Below, one piece after another: positions 1-7,948 of a DNA stretch of 64,000 nt. The first letter of the stretch is position 1. Each line of letters opens with the position of its first letter. Position numbers and translations under genes: made by a program. This stretch comes from Vibrio breoganii. Lineage in GTDB: Bacteria > Pseudomonadota > Gammaproteobacteria > Enterobacterales > Vibrionaceae. The stretch is from the NCBI RefSeq assembly GCF_001677275.1, contig NZ_CP016178.1:62001-126000 (forward strand), read 5' to 3'. A model generated the notes under the pieces. That model made no database searches. It was not told where the DNA came from and saw only the letters and a list, made by a program, of their open reading frames with translations.

Positions 1-1188
1 GCGCCATTGTGTTTGGTCTAATTTTGCAGTTAAGTCCTGATTAGAGAACTGCATCTGCTCACATTCAGCGCCACTTTTCAAAAAGTCGCGATAGCAGTTC
101 AGCTCTGTATTGATAGAGAGCATTGGAACTTTATTCTGCAAAAGCACTAGCTCTACTTTTTGAGCCTTGCTTGAGCCTCTAGGTAAGTCAGCAAATAATC
201 CTTCACCTGAGTTTGCAGAGATGATACCTAGGGCCACACCCGCGCCATCCATGGTGTTGTGCTGATAGCGTTTGCTTTCTAGTGCAATAACTAAGGTATC
301 TAGGTTCGCACCAACACGGATGTTCACGAACCCTTCTTGCTCGAGTTTGCCGATAAGCTGAGTTAGGCTGCTGGCATCACCCTTAGCGAGCTGAGTTTCA
401 ACCTGTGTTTGTGAATCAGGCTTAACATCTGAGTACTTGTTACGGGTGAAGGTATCACCAAAGAAGGGCACTGAGGCACTTACGCCCCATAGGGTTTGGT
501 CTTGGTTTTCGTGGCCGGAGTAAAGCTGATATTGAGCGGCCAGTTGTGCCCCGTAAGGCAGCATATCTCGTGGCGTCATTAAGCGAACAGCAGCGTTAAA
601 TTCCTGCGCGTCGTACTCACCAGCCAGTTGAACAAAATCAAACGGCTGCCATTCTGCACCAGCAAAAGGTCCATCGAGCACACCTAAGCTGAGATCCGAC
701 TGACCGTAACCACCACTGAGGCGCAAGTTAAACGACTCTATCTCGGTATCGGCAACCACAAAATACGCATCGAAGTTACTTGCAGCGCCACCAATATCTT
801 GTGCACCAAAGGCAAGGTTAAAGCCAGTAAGGTCTTCGAGATACGGAAGCTGAAATTTAGCGGTAGCAGAGAGATCTCTAATGCCACAACCTTCTGTAAA
901 ACAATTCGAGTTGTAGTCTGTTGTAACGATGCGCCCACCCACTTCAAGATGCGGGAATACACCAGCATTGACATACCAGTTGTCTAATTCGGCGATGCTT
1001 CCGCGATAGGGCACGCCTTGGCTAAATAAGGCGCTTCCTCGCCCTGCTTCTATGGTTTGCGCATTGGGTGTAAAAATAAGCCCGCTGAAGCCTTGTTGAG
1101 AAGGCAAGATATCAACTTGAGCGAGAACAGGGTAACTAAATCCAGTTACCAGAGAGAGAGCAAGGGTGCGAGAGGCAGTCGTGCGCAT
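1..1188 (-). CDS. YjbH-family outer membrane protein (partial, 3' end off window)
   Basis: The gene reads open for 396 codons from ATG 1188 to base 1 and continues past the window edge. The product starts with a signal peptide (MRTTASRTLALSLV..., cleavage near residue 23, VLA-Q) followed by a long beta-rich, outer-membrane-type sequence matching the YjbH family (DUF940). YjbH proteins are the large outer-membrane members of yjb/gfc-type exopolysaccharide export operons; in Vibrio the homologue is often called WbfB. A GGA lies 7 nt before ATG 1188; an in-frame ATG at 1200 has poor spacing. It is the third gene of a leftward set with the lipoprotein and OmpA-like genes, though a terminator separates it from the lipoprotein gene. 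Family is fairly sure; role in polysaccharide secretion is inferred. Confidence 0.8.
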   Translation of the reverse strand, partial: MRTTASRTLALSLVTGFSYPVLAQVDILPSQQGFSGLIFTPNAQTIEAGRGSALFSQGVPYRGSIAELDNWYVNAGVFPHLEVGGRIVTTDYNSNCFTEGCGIRDLSATAKFQLPYLEDLTGFNLAFGAQDIGGAASNFDAYFVVADTEIESFNLRLSGGYGQSDLSLGVLDGPFAGAEWQPFDFVQLAGEYDAQEFNAAVRLMTPRDMLPYGAQLAAQYQLYSGHENQDQTLWGVSASVPFFGDTFTRNKYSDVKPDSQTQVETQLAKGDASSLTQLIGKLEQEGFVNIRVGANLDTLVIALESKRYQHNTMDGAGVALGIISANSGEGLFADLPRGSSKAQKVELVLLQNKVPMLSINTELNCYRDFLKSGAECEQMQFSNQDLTAKLDQTQWR

Positions 1189-1229
1189 AGGAACATCCAT
1201 ATCCTAGGGGGTAGATATTGTCGAGCTGT

Positions 1230-1260
1230 AAAAATTGACGCCTCTATCAAAGAGGCGTCA
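1230..1260 (-). terminator. Rho-independent terminator after lipoprotein gene
   Basis: A perfect 9-bp stem (GACGCCTCT / AGAGGCGTC, 1237-1259) with a 5-nt loop, followed on the minus strand by AATTTTTA. It lies between the lipoprotein gene and the YjbH gene, so the latter may be transcribed by read-through or from a promoter close to its start. Confidence 0.75.
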
Positions 1261-1272
1261 TTGGGCAGTTGT

Positions 1273-2187
1273 TTATCCTGCAGTGCCACCAGTACCACCT
1301 GTCGGTGGTGGGGTTTCCTCGCCCGGAGGAGGAATTACCGCTGGTGGTTCCTCTGGAAGCTCTTCACCATCTTGAAGAGTGTCATCCGGTAACGGCTCTT
1401 CTGGATCAGGGTCTCGAGCAACAACATCCTCAAATGCAGTGTCATCTTTCAAATCTTCAGACACGTCAATATAGGTTGGTGCACCAGTATCTTGATTTAC
1501 AGGGAAGTTAGGATCCTCAGCCAATGAAGTTGCAATAGTCTTGGTGACGTTTGTTAGTTCATCAGTTGACTTGTCTGGCTGAGCTACCAATGCGTCAGAC
1601 AAAACGATTGTTGATGCTTGAACTTTTGCGGCTACATCGTCGCTCATTGAAGCTAAAGCAGCATCAGGATCGCTTAGAAGTTGGCGTTTTTGAGCATCAG
1701 TAAGATCTGCGCCATCAGGCAAAGAGTCTTCAAAAACATCATCGATAATGTCATCGATGATGACATCTTCTCCTGCCGCTTCAAGCTCTTCTATACGCTT
1801 GTTAATCAGAGTCGTGTATGGCGTAGCAGCTATAACGGTGTTTGCTTCATACAGCTCAAGTGGAACAATGTACTGAACATCGCTCATATCTTTACTGTTA
1901 GTTTCATCAATAGCACCTTGAGTAGGTCCAAAGCTGACAACACACTGATCTGGGTTTTCAGTAAACTCAGGGAAGTTGCCTAGACCAATCTCTAGGAAGC
2001 CACCGCCGCCAGTCGTACCCATTAACATATCGCCATCACCACAATCGTAGAAAGCTTCAATGCCTCGAACACCGCCATCATATGCTTGAACGGTAACGTT
2101 GGCCGGGGTTACGTAGTTATCATTGTCACTGCCACATGCCGCTAAAAGGGCACCACTAACAGCTAATGCGATTACTTTATATTTCAC
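1273..2187 (-). CDS. Hypothetical acidic lipoprotein
   Basis: A 304-residue protein with a clear lipoprotein signal: hydrophobic stretch then LLAAC with the lipidated cysteine at residue 18, followed by a Ser-Asp-Asn-Asp stretch. The start is GTG at 2187 with a perfect AGGAGG six bases upstream. The mature part is strongly acidic, and the C-terminal 60 residues are rich in Pro, Glu and Gly with Pro-Pro-Pro and Gly-Gly-Thr-Gly-Gly runs, suggesting a flexible tail. No catalytic domain is recognised. It lies between an OmpA-like barrel gene and a YjbH gene, so a role at the outer membrane in polysaccharide export or surface structure is possible but unproven. Confidence 0.75.
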   Translation of the reverse strand: MKYKVIALAVSGALLAACGSDNDNYVTPANVTVQAYDGGVRGIEAFYDCGDGDMLMGTTGGGGFLEIGLGNFPEFTENPDQCVVSFGPTQGAIDETNSKDMSDVQYIVPLELYEANTVIAATPYTTLINKRIEELEAAGEDVIIDDIIDDVFEDSLPDGADLTDAQKRQLLSDPDAALASMSDDVAAKVQASTIVLSDALVAQPDKSTDELTNVTKTIATSLAEDPNFPVNQDTGAPTYIDVSEDLKDDTAFEDVVARDPDPEEPLPDDTLQDGEELPEEPPAVIPPPGEETPPPTGGTGGTAG

Positions 2188-2260
2188 AATAATCCTCCTG
2201 AGTGAAATAAGTGCTATCCATCCATGCTGGAGAGCAAATTAAATTCAGTTTGTGTTGCGT

Positions 2261-2818
2261 TTAGCGCCAGTGGTAGGCCGCTGAGATGCCGAAATAGTTG
2301 ATGTCTGGACCACCAATATCGTTATACCAAGTGTAGTCCAGCGCGCCAGACCAGTTTTTGTCGAATGCTAATTCGAGACCCACACCAAGGTGAGGTGTCC
2401 AACCGCTATCATCCTCATATACACCCGAACCATTGGCGCTCCAGTCATACCACTGAGTACCGACTTTTCCGTAGATGGCTAGGCGCTCGACAATATCGTA
2501 TGAGAGTTTCGCGGAAAGGTTTATGGTTTGAGCATCGTAGCTACCCGAAACATCTTTGAGGTCAGCTTCTCCTAGGTCTTGATAACCCAGTTCAAAGGCA
2601 AGCCATGGCAGCGTTTGCATGCCTATAAATACACCCCAAGAAAAATCTGGGTCGTCAACGCGAGTGACGTCAGTTACGCCAGAACCCAAACTCCCCCAGC
2701 TGGTTGTACCTAGGTTGATACCACCATAATAATGATGTTGATGACTTTTGGTTTCTTCGGCTATTGACGCCGAGGACACCGCAAGCAGAAGTGAGACAGC
2801 TAAGCTGATTTTTTTCAT
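2261..2818 (-). CDS. OmpA-like outer membrane beta-barrel protein
   Basis: A 185-residue protein with a signal peptide (MKKISLAVSLLLAVSSASIA, cleaved near residue 20) and alternating hydrophobic/polar strands rich in Tyr, Trp and Gly that end in an aromatic residue plus Arg (AAYHWR), typical of small eight-stranded barrels. The motif FELGYQDLGEA is characteristic of the OmpA N-terminal/OmpX-like superfamily. There is no C-terminal peptidoglycan-binding domain. It is the first gene of the leftward group with the lipoprotein, 73 bp upstream of it. Function beyond being a small barrel is unknown. Confidence 0.8.
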   Translation of the reverse strand: MKKISLAVSLLLAVSSASIAEETKSHQHHYYGGINLGTTSWGSLGSGVTDVTRVDDPDFSWGVFIGMQTLPWLAFELGYQDLGEADLKDVSGSYDAQTINLSAKLSYDIVERLAIYGKVGTQWYDWSANGSGVYEDDSGWTPHLGVGLELAFDKNWSGALDYTWYNDIGGPDINYFGISAAYHWR

Positions 2819-2965
2819 TGGCTGAAATCCCTATCAGTAAAAATCAATTCTTGAATACCGAATAGGCATCAAGACCACACTACAATTTATCTTAACTTAT
2901 TGTTTAATAGTAAAGTTTCACTAAATTGAACTATTTGTGATGCTTGTGAATGAATTGTAATAATT

Positions 2966-2981
2966 TGTGAGTAGGATCACA
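2966..2981. promoter_or_regulatory. CRP (cAMP receptor protein) binding site
   Basis: The sequence TGTGA-GTAGGA-TCACA is a perfect match to the CRP core TGTGA-N6-TCACA. It sits in the 315-bp divergent region 2819-3133, about 150 bp from both the OmpA-like gene (leftward) and the EamA gene (rightward). The rest of this region is AT-rich and holds no gene. Which promoter it controls cannot be told from sequence alone. Confidence 0.75.
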
Positions 2982-3133
2982 TCTGTGGTTTTATTGTAAG
3001 CATTTTGTTGCAGGGATAAGCACTGTTCTAGAGGTGATTTCTAGTGAATTGCGCAAGAATCGGGTTGAGTATCGGTGCGTTAACTATCACACTGATTTAA
3101 CTTTATTGATTAAATGACACTAGGTTCTCTATT

Positions 3134-4033
3134 TTGACTCTATCGAGCATGCTACGTCTGATCTGTCTAGCTGCGATCTGGGGAGGTTCATTTCTCTTCA
3201 TGCGCATTTCCGCTAATGCACTAGGCCCCGCTTATCTTATTGAAGCAAGGGTGCTATTTGCTGCGGTGAGCTTGCTGGTTGTAGCTTGGTATATGAAGAA
3301 GAAACTGGATTTCACTGCACACACTAAGCACTTCTTTATTATTGGATTGTTGAATACGGCGTTGCCTTTTTTATTGTTTGCCTATGCAGCACAAACCTTG
3401 CCGGCATCTATTCTATCGATATTGAACTCAACTGCCGCCATATGGGGTGCAGCAATCGCGATTGTTTGGTCAAGAAGTCTGCCAACGCTAAGGGTTATCG
3501 TGGGTCTAATTTCTGGTGTTATAGGCGTATACATTTTGGTTGGGCTGGATAATGCTCTTCTGCCTGCGAATTCTGGTGTAGCGATGATTGCAGGTGTTAT
3601 GGCCGCTTGTTGTTATGGTATCGCCAGTAACTATGCCAAAAATGCCCCCAAAATTTCGTCGTTTGATAATGCCCATGGGAGTATGTGGGCAGCGTGTTTG
3701 ATCGTGCTGCCTCTATTGCCCTTTATGCCAATTAGAGAAATGCCTGACGTACAGATTTCTATTTCAGTGATATTGCTAGGGGTTGTGTGTACGGGACTTG
3801 CCTATCTTCTTTACTTTAGGCTTATTGAAGATCTTGGTCCGCCATCAGCACTGTCTGTGACCTTTCTAATTCCTCTCTTTGGCATTCTATGGGGTAACCT
3901 ATTTCTTGATGAACAAGTGGGGTGGAATACCGCTTTAGGTGCTCTGTTTGTCATTGGCGGAACCATGCTAGTAACAGGGTTTTCTATAAAGAAAATGCTC
4001 GCATCAAATCGAAAGGTGAAACATGAATACTAG
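3134..4033 (+). CDS. EamA/DMT-superfamily inner-membrane transporter
   Basis: A 299-residue, ten-helix protein with two tandem EamA repeats (about residues 5-135 and 150-290). The first helix contains the diagnostic AAIWGGSFLFMRI. Drug/metabolite transporters of this kind export amino acids or other small metabolites, but substrate cannot be predicted. The start is taken at TTG 3134 with AGG nine bases upstream; ATG 3149 (residue 6) is the alternative. The last 11 bases overlap the following Ada-like gene, so the two are probably co-translated; the pairing of an exporter with an alkylation-response regulator is a conserved-looking layout but the reason is unknown. Confidence 0.85.
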   Translation: MTLSSMLRLICLAAIWGGSFLFMRISANALGPAYLIEARVLFAAVSLLVVAWYMKKKLDFTAHTKHFFIIGLLNTALPFLLFAYAAQTLPASILSILNSTAAIWGAAIAIVWSRSLPTLRVIVGLISGVIGVYILVGLDNALLPANSGVAMIAGVMAACCYGIASNYAKNAPKISSFDNAHGSMWAACLIVLPLLPFMPIREMPDVQISISVILLGVVCTGLAYLLYFRLIEDLGPPSALSVTFLIPLFGILWGNLFLDEQVGWNTALGALFVIGGTMLVTGFSIKKMLASNRKVKHEY

Positions 4034-4847
4034 TCAGCAGCGTCACTACGATACTGTCGAAAAAGCGATAGTGTTTATCCGGGGGCATCTGAATCGTCAG
4101 CCAAACCTCACCGAAGTAGCAGAGCATGTTCATCTGAGCGAATCCCACTTACAGCGTATTTTCACTGAATGGGCAGGCATTTCTCCAAAACGTTTTATGC
4201 AGTCGCTGACTAAAGAGCGTGCGCTTGAGGTGTTAAAGAGCTCCTCGAACCTTATTGATGCAGCCGACAATGTGGGTTTGTCAGGTACGGGACGGTTGCA
4301 TGATCTCATCGTGTCTTGTGAGGCGATGACGCCTGGCGAAGTGAAAAGCTTAGGCGCGCAGTTAATTATCTATTTTGGTGAAGCATATACACCGTTTGGA
4401 ACAGCAGTGATTGGTTGGACCAAGCGAGGCGTATGCTTTCTACAGTTTGCAGACAGCAATGCATTTGAGACGCTAGCGATACTGAAGGAGCAATGGCCAT
4501 TGGCGACATTCAAGCAAGGGGACGCCCAAGGTATCGCGAATAGTATCTTTTCTGGATCTGGTAATAAGGTGCACCTTATCGTTAAAGGCACTAATTTTCA
4601 GATTAAGGTGTGGGAAGCGCTGATGAAAAGCCATTCTGGAGAACTGTTCTCTTATTCTCAGATTGCTGAACGCATTGGTTCACCCAAGGCTTCACGTGCC
4701 GTAGGCAGTGCTGTAGCGTCCAACACCATTGGCTTTCTAATACCTTGTCATCGCGTTATTCGCGGTGATGGCGATGTCGGGCAATTCCGCTGGGGTAGTG
4801 ACCGTAAGGTTGCCATTCAAGGTTGGGAAGCGGCTCAACTGGGGTAA
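4023..4847 (+). CDS. AraC-type regulator fused to O6-methylguanine-DNA methyltransferase (Ada-like)
   Basis: A 274-residue fusion. Residues about 10-105 form an AraC-type helix-turn-helix; residues about 110-270 are a methylated-DNA--protein-cysteine methyltransferase with the active-site motif PCHRVIR and the upstream ASRAVGSA recognition-helix region. The suicide cysteine in PCHRV takes the methyl group from O6-methylguanine. The N-terminal zinc/Cys-69-type domain of E. coli Ada, which senses methylphosphotriesters, is absent, so how it would be activated as a regulator is unclear. Overlaps the EamA gene by 11 bp and is followed by a strong terminator. Confidence 0.9.
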   Translation: MNTSQQRHYDTVEKAIVFIRGHLNRQPNLTEVAEHVHLSESHLQRIFTEWAGISPKRFMQSLTKERALEVLKSSSNLIDAADNVGLSGTGRLHDLIVSCEAMTPGEVKSLGAQLIIYFGEAYTPFGTAVIGWTKRGVCFLQFADSNAFETLAILKEQWPLATFKQGDAQGIANSIFSGSGNKVHLIVKGTNFQIKVWEALMKSHSGELFSYSQIAERIGSPKASRAVGSAVASNTIGFLIPCHRVIRGDGDVGQFRWGSDRKVAIQGWEAAQLG

Positions 4848-4869
4848 TTGTCTACATTATTCTGATATG

Positions 4870-4903
4870 AAAAAGCCCGAGCATCTTGCGATGCTCGGGC
4901 TTT
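4870..4903. terminator. Bidirectional rho-independent terminator
   Basis: AAAAGCCCGAGCATC / GATGCTCGGGCTTTAT forms a stem of about 13 bp with a 4-nt loop and A/T tracts on both sides. It serves the convergent Ada-like gene (rightward) and the YjiH gene (leftward). Confidence 0.85.
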
Positions 4904-4923
4904 ATAACGTTGAGTGCCTAGCC

Positions 4924-6309
4924 TTAGAAGATTAGGTGCGCCACACCTGCGATAACTGGCAGGGTGATTAAGGTTCTTAGAATGAAGATGATGAACAGTT
5001 CACCAATATTCACTGGAATCTTACTACCTAGTAGTAGAGCCCCCACTTCTGACATGTAGATAAGCTGTGTTACTGACATTGCTGCAATAACGAAGCGCGT
5101 TAGTTCGCTATCGATAGAAGCCGCCAGAATAGATGGAATGAACATATCAGCAAAACCAACTACGATGGTTTGCGATGCCGCTACTGCTTCAGGGATAGCC
5201 AGAAGCTCAAGATAAGGGACAAACGGTTTACCCATAATCGCAAATACAGAGGTGTACTCAGCGATAACCAATGCGATAGTACCTAGGCCCATAACCACAG
5301 GTAGCACACCAAAAACCATATCGACTGCGTTTTTAACGCCTTCTTTAGCCACTGCGCCAACTGAAGTAACCTGACCTGCTTTTCGTAGTGCCAAGTCCAT
5401 ACCCCAAGAGAAGGTCGAATGGCCTGCAGGAATAGCGTTCGCATCATGGTGTGGTTTAGAGCCATCAATGAATACGTCTTTCTTACGACTCAATGGAGGC
5501 AGGCGAGGAATAATCACAGCCGCTACAAAACCCGCTAAGCAGATAGCGCCATAGAAAGGCAGGAATAGGTGCTCTAATTCAACCTGAGCAATAACAACCA
5601 AACTAAAGGTAATAGATACAGCTGAGAATGTCGTGCCCACAACAGCAGCTTCACGCTGAGTGTAAAACTTGCTTTCGTACTGCTTGCTGGTCATTAAGAT
5701 GCCAACACTACCGTCACCCAACCAAGATGCCATACAGTCGATAGCAGAACGTCCTGGGAGGTTAAATAACGGGCGCATGATCTTGCTTAATAGGGTGCCA
5801 AATAGCTCTAGCAGGCCAAAGTTAAGTAGGAAAGGAAGCAGCAAGCCTGCAAAAATGAATACAGAGAACAGCGTTGGCAACAATCCGTCTAGAACCAACC
5901 CGCCCGTGTTTTCTTCCCAGATGGCTTCTGGGCCAACCTGAAAGTAGGTTAACGCAACAGCAAGACCACCGATAATACGCACAGTAAGCCAAAGAGGTGA
6001 TGGCTTGAACAGTCCATTCAAGAAGTCGTTATCTTCGATAAAGCGCGGCGTTTTGATAGCGCACAATAGTGACGCTAGTGCCATACCCGAAATGATCAAC
6101 GTGATGATGCCAATCAAGCTACCATCTAGCGCACCTTGAAGGGTTTTGGCTAATACAGCAACAGGAATCGTTAGGTTACCGTCATAGCTGATTGGAGCCA
6201 TGAATAAGAACAACCCGATGATAGAAGGGATGAAGAACATCCAGAAATTGCCTTTTACAGGCTGCTCTGCATCGTTCGGTGCTGATTTGTTTGTTGTGTT
6301 AGTTTGCAT
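4924..6309 (-). CDS. YjiH-family inner membrane transporter (nucleoside-recognition/Gate domain)
   Basis: A 461-residue polytopic membrane protein with about eleven hydrophobic helices. The N-terminal region with NFWMFFIPSIIGLFLFMAPI and the central PGRSAIDCMASWLGDGSVG motif are those of the YjiH family, which carries the Gate (nucleoside recognition) domain. The substrate of the family is not established. The gene stands alone: divergent promoter space of 220 bp lies upstream (6310-6529, no gene seen), and a shared terminator lies downstream. Confidence 0.85.
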   Translation of the reverse strand: MQTNTTNKSAPNDAEQPVKGNFWMFFIPSIIGLFLFMAPISYDGNLTIPVAVLAKTLQGALDGSLIGIITLIISGMALASLLCAIKTPRFIEDNDFLNGLFKPSPLWLTVRIIGGLAVALTYFQVGPEAIWEENTGGLVLDGLLPTLFSVFIFAGLLLPFLLNFGLLELFGTLLSKIMRPLFNLPGRSAIDCMASWLGDGSVGILMTSKQYESKFYTQREAAVVGTTFSAVSITFSLVVIAQVELEHLFLPFYGAICLAGFVAAVIIPRLPPLSRKKDVFIDGSKPHHDANAIPAGHSTFSWGMDLALRKAGQVTSVGAVAKEGVKNAVDMVFGVLPVVMGLGTIALVIAEYTSVFAIMGKPFVPYLELLAIPEAVAASQTIVVGFADMFIPSILAASIDSELTRFVIAAMSVTQLIYMSEVGALLLGSKIPVNIGELFIIFILRTLITLPVIAGVAHLIF

Positions 6310-6529
6310 TTTTAACTCGTGCTTAACGTCTAAATAAGGACACTAGAATTGTTATGTCAGATAGCTCATTTATGAATCTATCAAATTGCGCGCAAGGATA
6401 AGCATCTTCGTGTTTGATAGCAATACTATTCATTAAAAATGTCTAATTATTCAGGGTGAGATTCTGAAATTTATGATCTCTGCCATGTTTTGTAACGATA
6501 AAGTGTGCTTTGTTGGTATTTTGTTGCGG

Positions 6530-6928
6530 TCACAAGAAATGTTCCATTTGTTGAGAAAACTGCACCCAGTCATGTTTGCGCTCTTCGTAAACGGAAAAAC
6601 TGGGTGGTGGAAAGTCTTGTACGTTGAAGACGCCCATAGGGATGATGGCGTACTCTCTTGCTACTGATAATGAAAGCAACATAGTTGTGCCGCATGCAGG
6701 GCAAAAGCTGTGATTGACAGAGTTATTGCTGTCGGCAATTCGAGTGAATTGATTGAGGTCTCCATTAATGGTGACTTGTTCTAACAGAAAACGAACTTGG
6801 ACACCGAAAACACTTCCTGTGCGCTTCTGACAAGAGACACAGTGGCATAAAGCTGAACGGATAGGAGCGCCTTTAGCTATGATCTCAACTTGACCACAGC
6901 TACACGATGCCGTACGAACTTTCTGCAT
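6530..6928 (-). CDS. GFA-family zinc-binding protein
   Basis: A 132-residue protein with the Cys pattern of the GFA (glutathione-dependent formaldehyde-activating, DUF636/CENP-V) fold: CSCG near the N-terminus, CHCVSC about residues 27-32, and CPAC about residue 83. The fold binds two zinc ions. Despite the family name, most members are of unknown reaction. ATG 6928 is preferred because GGAGG lies eight bases upstream; upstream in-frame ATGs (to 6964) are possible but have weaker signals. Stands alone. Confidence 0.8.
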   Translation of the reverse strand: MQKVRTASCSCGQVEIIAKGAPIRSALCHCVSCQKRTGSVFGVQVRFLLEQVTINGDLNQFTRIADSNNSVNHSFCPACGTTMLLSLSVAREYAIIPMGVFNVQDFPPPSFSVYEERKHDWVQFSQQMEHFL

Positions 6929-7062
6929 TTTTGTTCCCTCCATGACGCTGACAATACTAATCATAGCAATGAAATTTGGCTCAGCTAAGCCAAGAAATCA
7001 GGAAAATGTGACAACAAGCAGGCGGCCTTTAAGGGTATAAGGGTGAGATCTTCTACTCTGCT

Positions 7063-7080
7063 TGTGCGAGATCTCTTACA
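7063..7080. promoter_or_regulatory. GacA/VarA/UvrY-type upstream activating box
   Basis: TGTGCG-AGATCT-CTTACA matches the GacA-family box TGTAAG-N6-CTTACA in 10 of 12 conserved positions with exact spacing. It lies about 150 bp upstream of the csrB-like RNA, the usual distance for activation of Csr/Rsm sRNAs by this response regulator. Confidence 0.75.
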
Positions 7081-7214
7081 AAGTCGTAGGAGAATAGGAT
7101 TATCTCAACCAGAAAACAACGGCTGTCACCACTTAACCTGTTGAATTTATTATGATTGACGTATATTTCAATAATTTTGGTGTTGAGTGAAAGTCTCACA
7201 CCTATTGTTAGTAA

Positions 7215-7625
7215 GGCCAAAAACAACGAAACTTAAGTTGTCAGCAGGAAGCAGGCATTATGGAATCTTCAGGATGAAGAGCAACGACTAGGATTGTCGT
7301 TGAAAAAGGATTAAGGACATTGTACGGATACAGAAGTTACTAGGATGGTAGCTTGCAACGGAAGGCAATGGACACCTCTAGGATAGAGGAAAGGAACAAA
7401 CATCAGGATGATGTAAAGGACACCGCTCAAGGAACAAGTGAGTGATACCAGTAAGGATATTGGTCAGCCAGGATAAGGCATTGGACACCGCTAGGAAGGC
7501 GAGAAAGGATTAAGCTTAGGATAAGCACACTATCATGGATTTAGATGCATGGAGCACTTTTAGTAGCCGGACTGCTGCGAGTAAGACTATAACCCCGATG
7601 GGCGCAAGCCCTCGGGGTTTTTCTT
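7215..7625 (+). ncRNA. csrB: CsrB-family regulatory RNA (CsrA-sequestering)
   Basis: This gene-free stretch contains about 25 GGA motifs in 330 bases, many as AGGA or AGGAT flanked by short inverted sequences so that GGA falls in hairpin loops (for example ATCAGGATGAT, CTCTAGGATAGAG, CTTAGGATAAG). That is the signature of CsrB/RsmZ RNAs, which bind many CsrA dimers and relieve CsrA repression of mRNAs. It ends in a strong terminator (7591-7623) and has a GacA-type box upstream. The 5' end is approximate: an imperfect -35/-10 pair (TTGAGT 7183, TGTTAG 7206) suggests about 7215-7220. Vibrios usually carry several csrB copies; which one this is cannot be told. Confidence 0.9.
7591..7623 (+). terminator. 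Terminator of the csrB-like RNA
   Basis: AACCCCGATGGGC / GCCCTCGGGGTT with a short GCAA-like loop followed by TTTTTC; a GC-rich stem with one mismatch typical of CsrB 3' ends. Confidence 0.9.
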
Positions 7626-7729
7626 TGTCTGGAGTTTGTGTTTTTTGTTTTGAGGCAACTATGACTATAGGTTCATTTCAGTAAACCTTAAATTATGCCT
7701 TGAGAGAACAATGTGCACTCTAAGATTCT

Positions 7730-7948
7730 TATATGGACCCCCTCGGTAAATCAACAAAGAATTTGGAAAACAAGTATAGATGCGCACTTATATACGGGCT
7801 TTATTGAGGAGCTACCTCGCCCTAAAATGTAGTCGCACCAGTAGGCTATTTCTCGATATCGGCAAGTCTACTGCCTCGAATCTTATCTAGCTCATACTGG
7901 TCGGTCTTACCTGTCTTACATCGCTCTTCGTTGACTATGCTCGGTCTA
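7730..7948 (-). ncRNA. Candidate bridge RNA/seekRNA region of the IS1111-group element
   Basis: The 219-bp segment downstream of the transposase, inside the element, contains no ORF. In IS1111-group elements the guide RNA is known to come from this downstream non-coding region. Read on the minus strand it holds several inverted stretches and the sequence GAGCTAGATAAGATTCGAGG (about 7876-7895), which shares GATAAG and AAGATTC with the insertion target CTAAGATTCTGGATAAGCTC. That resemblance is suggestive of guide loops but the RNA and its fold are not shown here. Confidence 0.45.

Noticed and set aside
4023..4847. Full-length Ada
   Set aside because: The N-terminal Cys-rich sensor domain is missing; only the AraC and methyltransferase parts are present.
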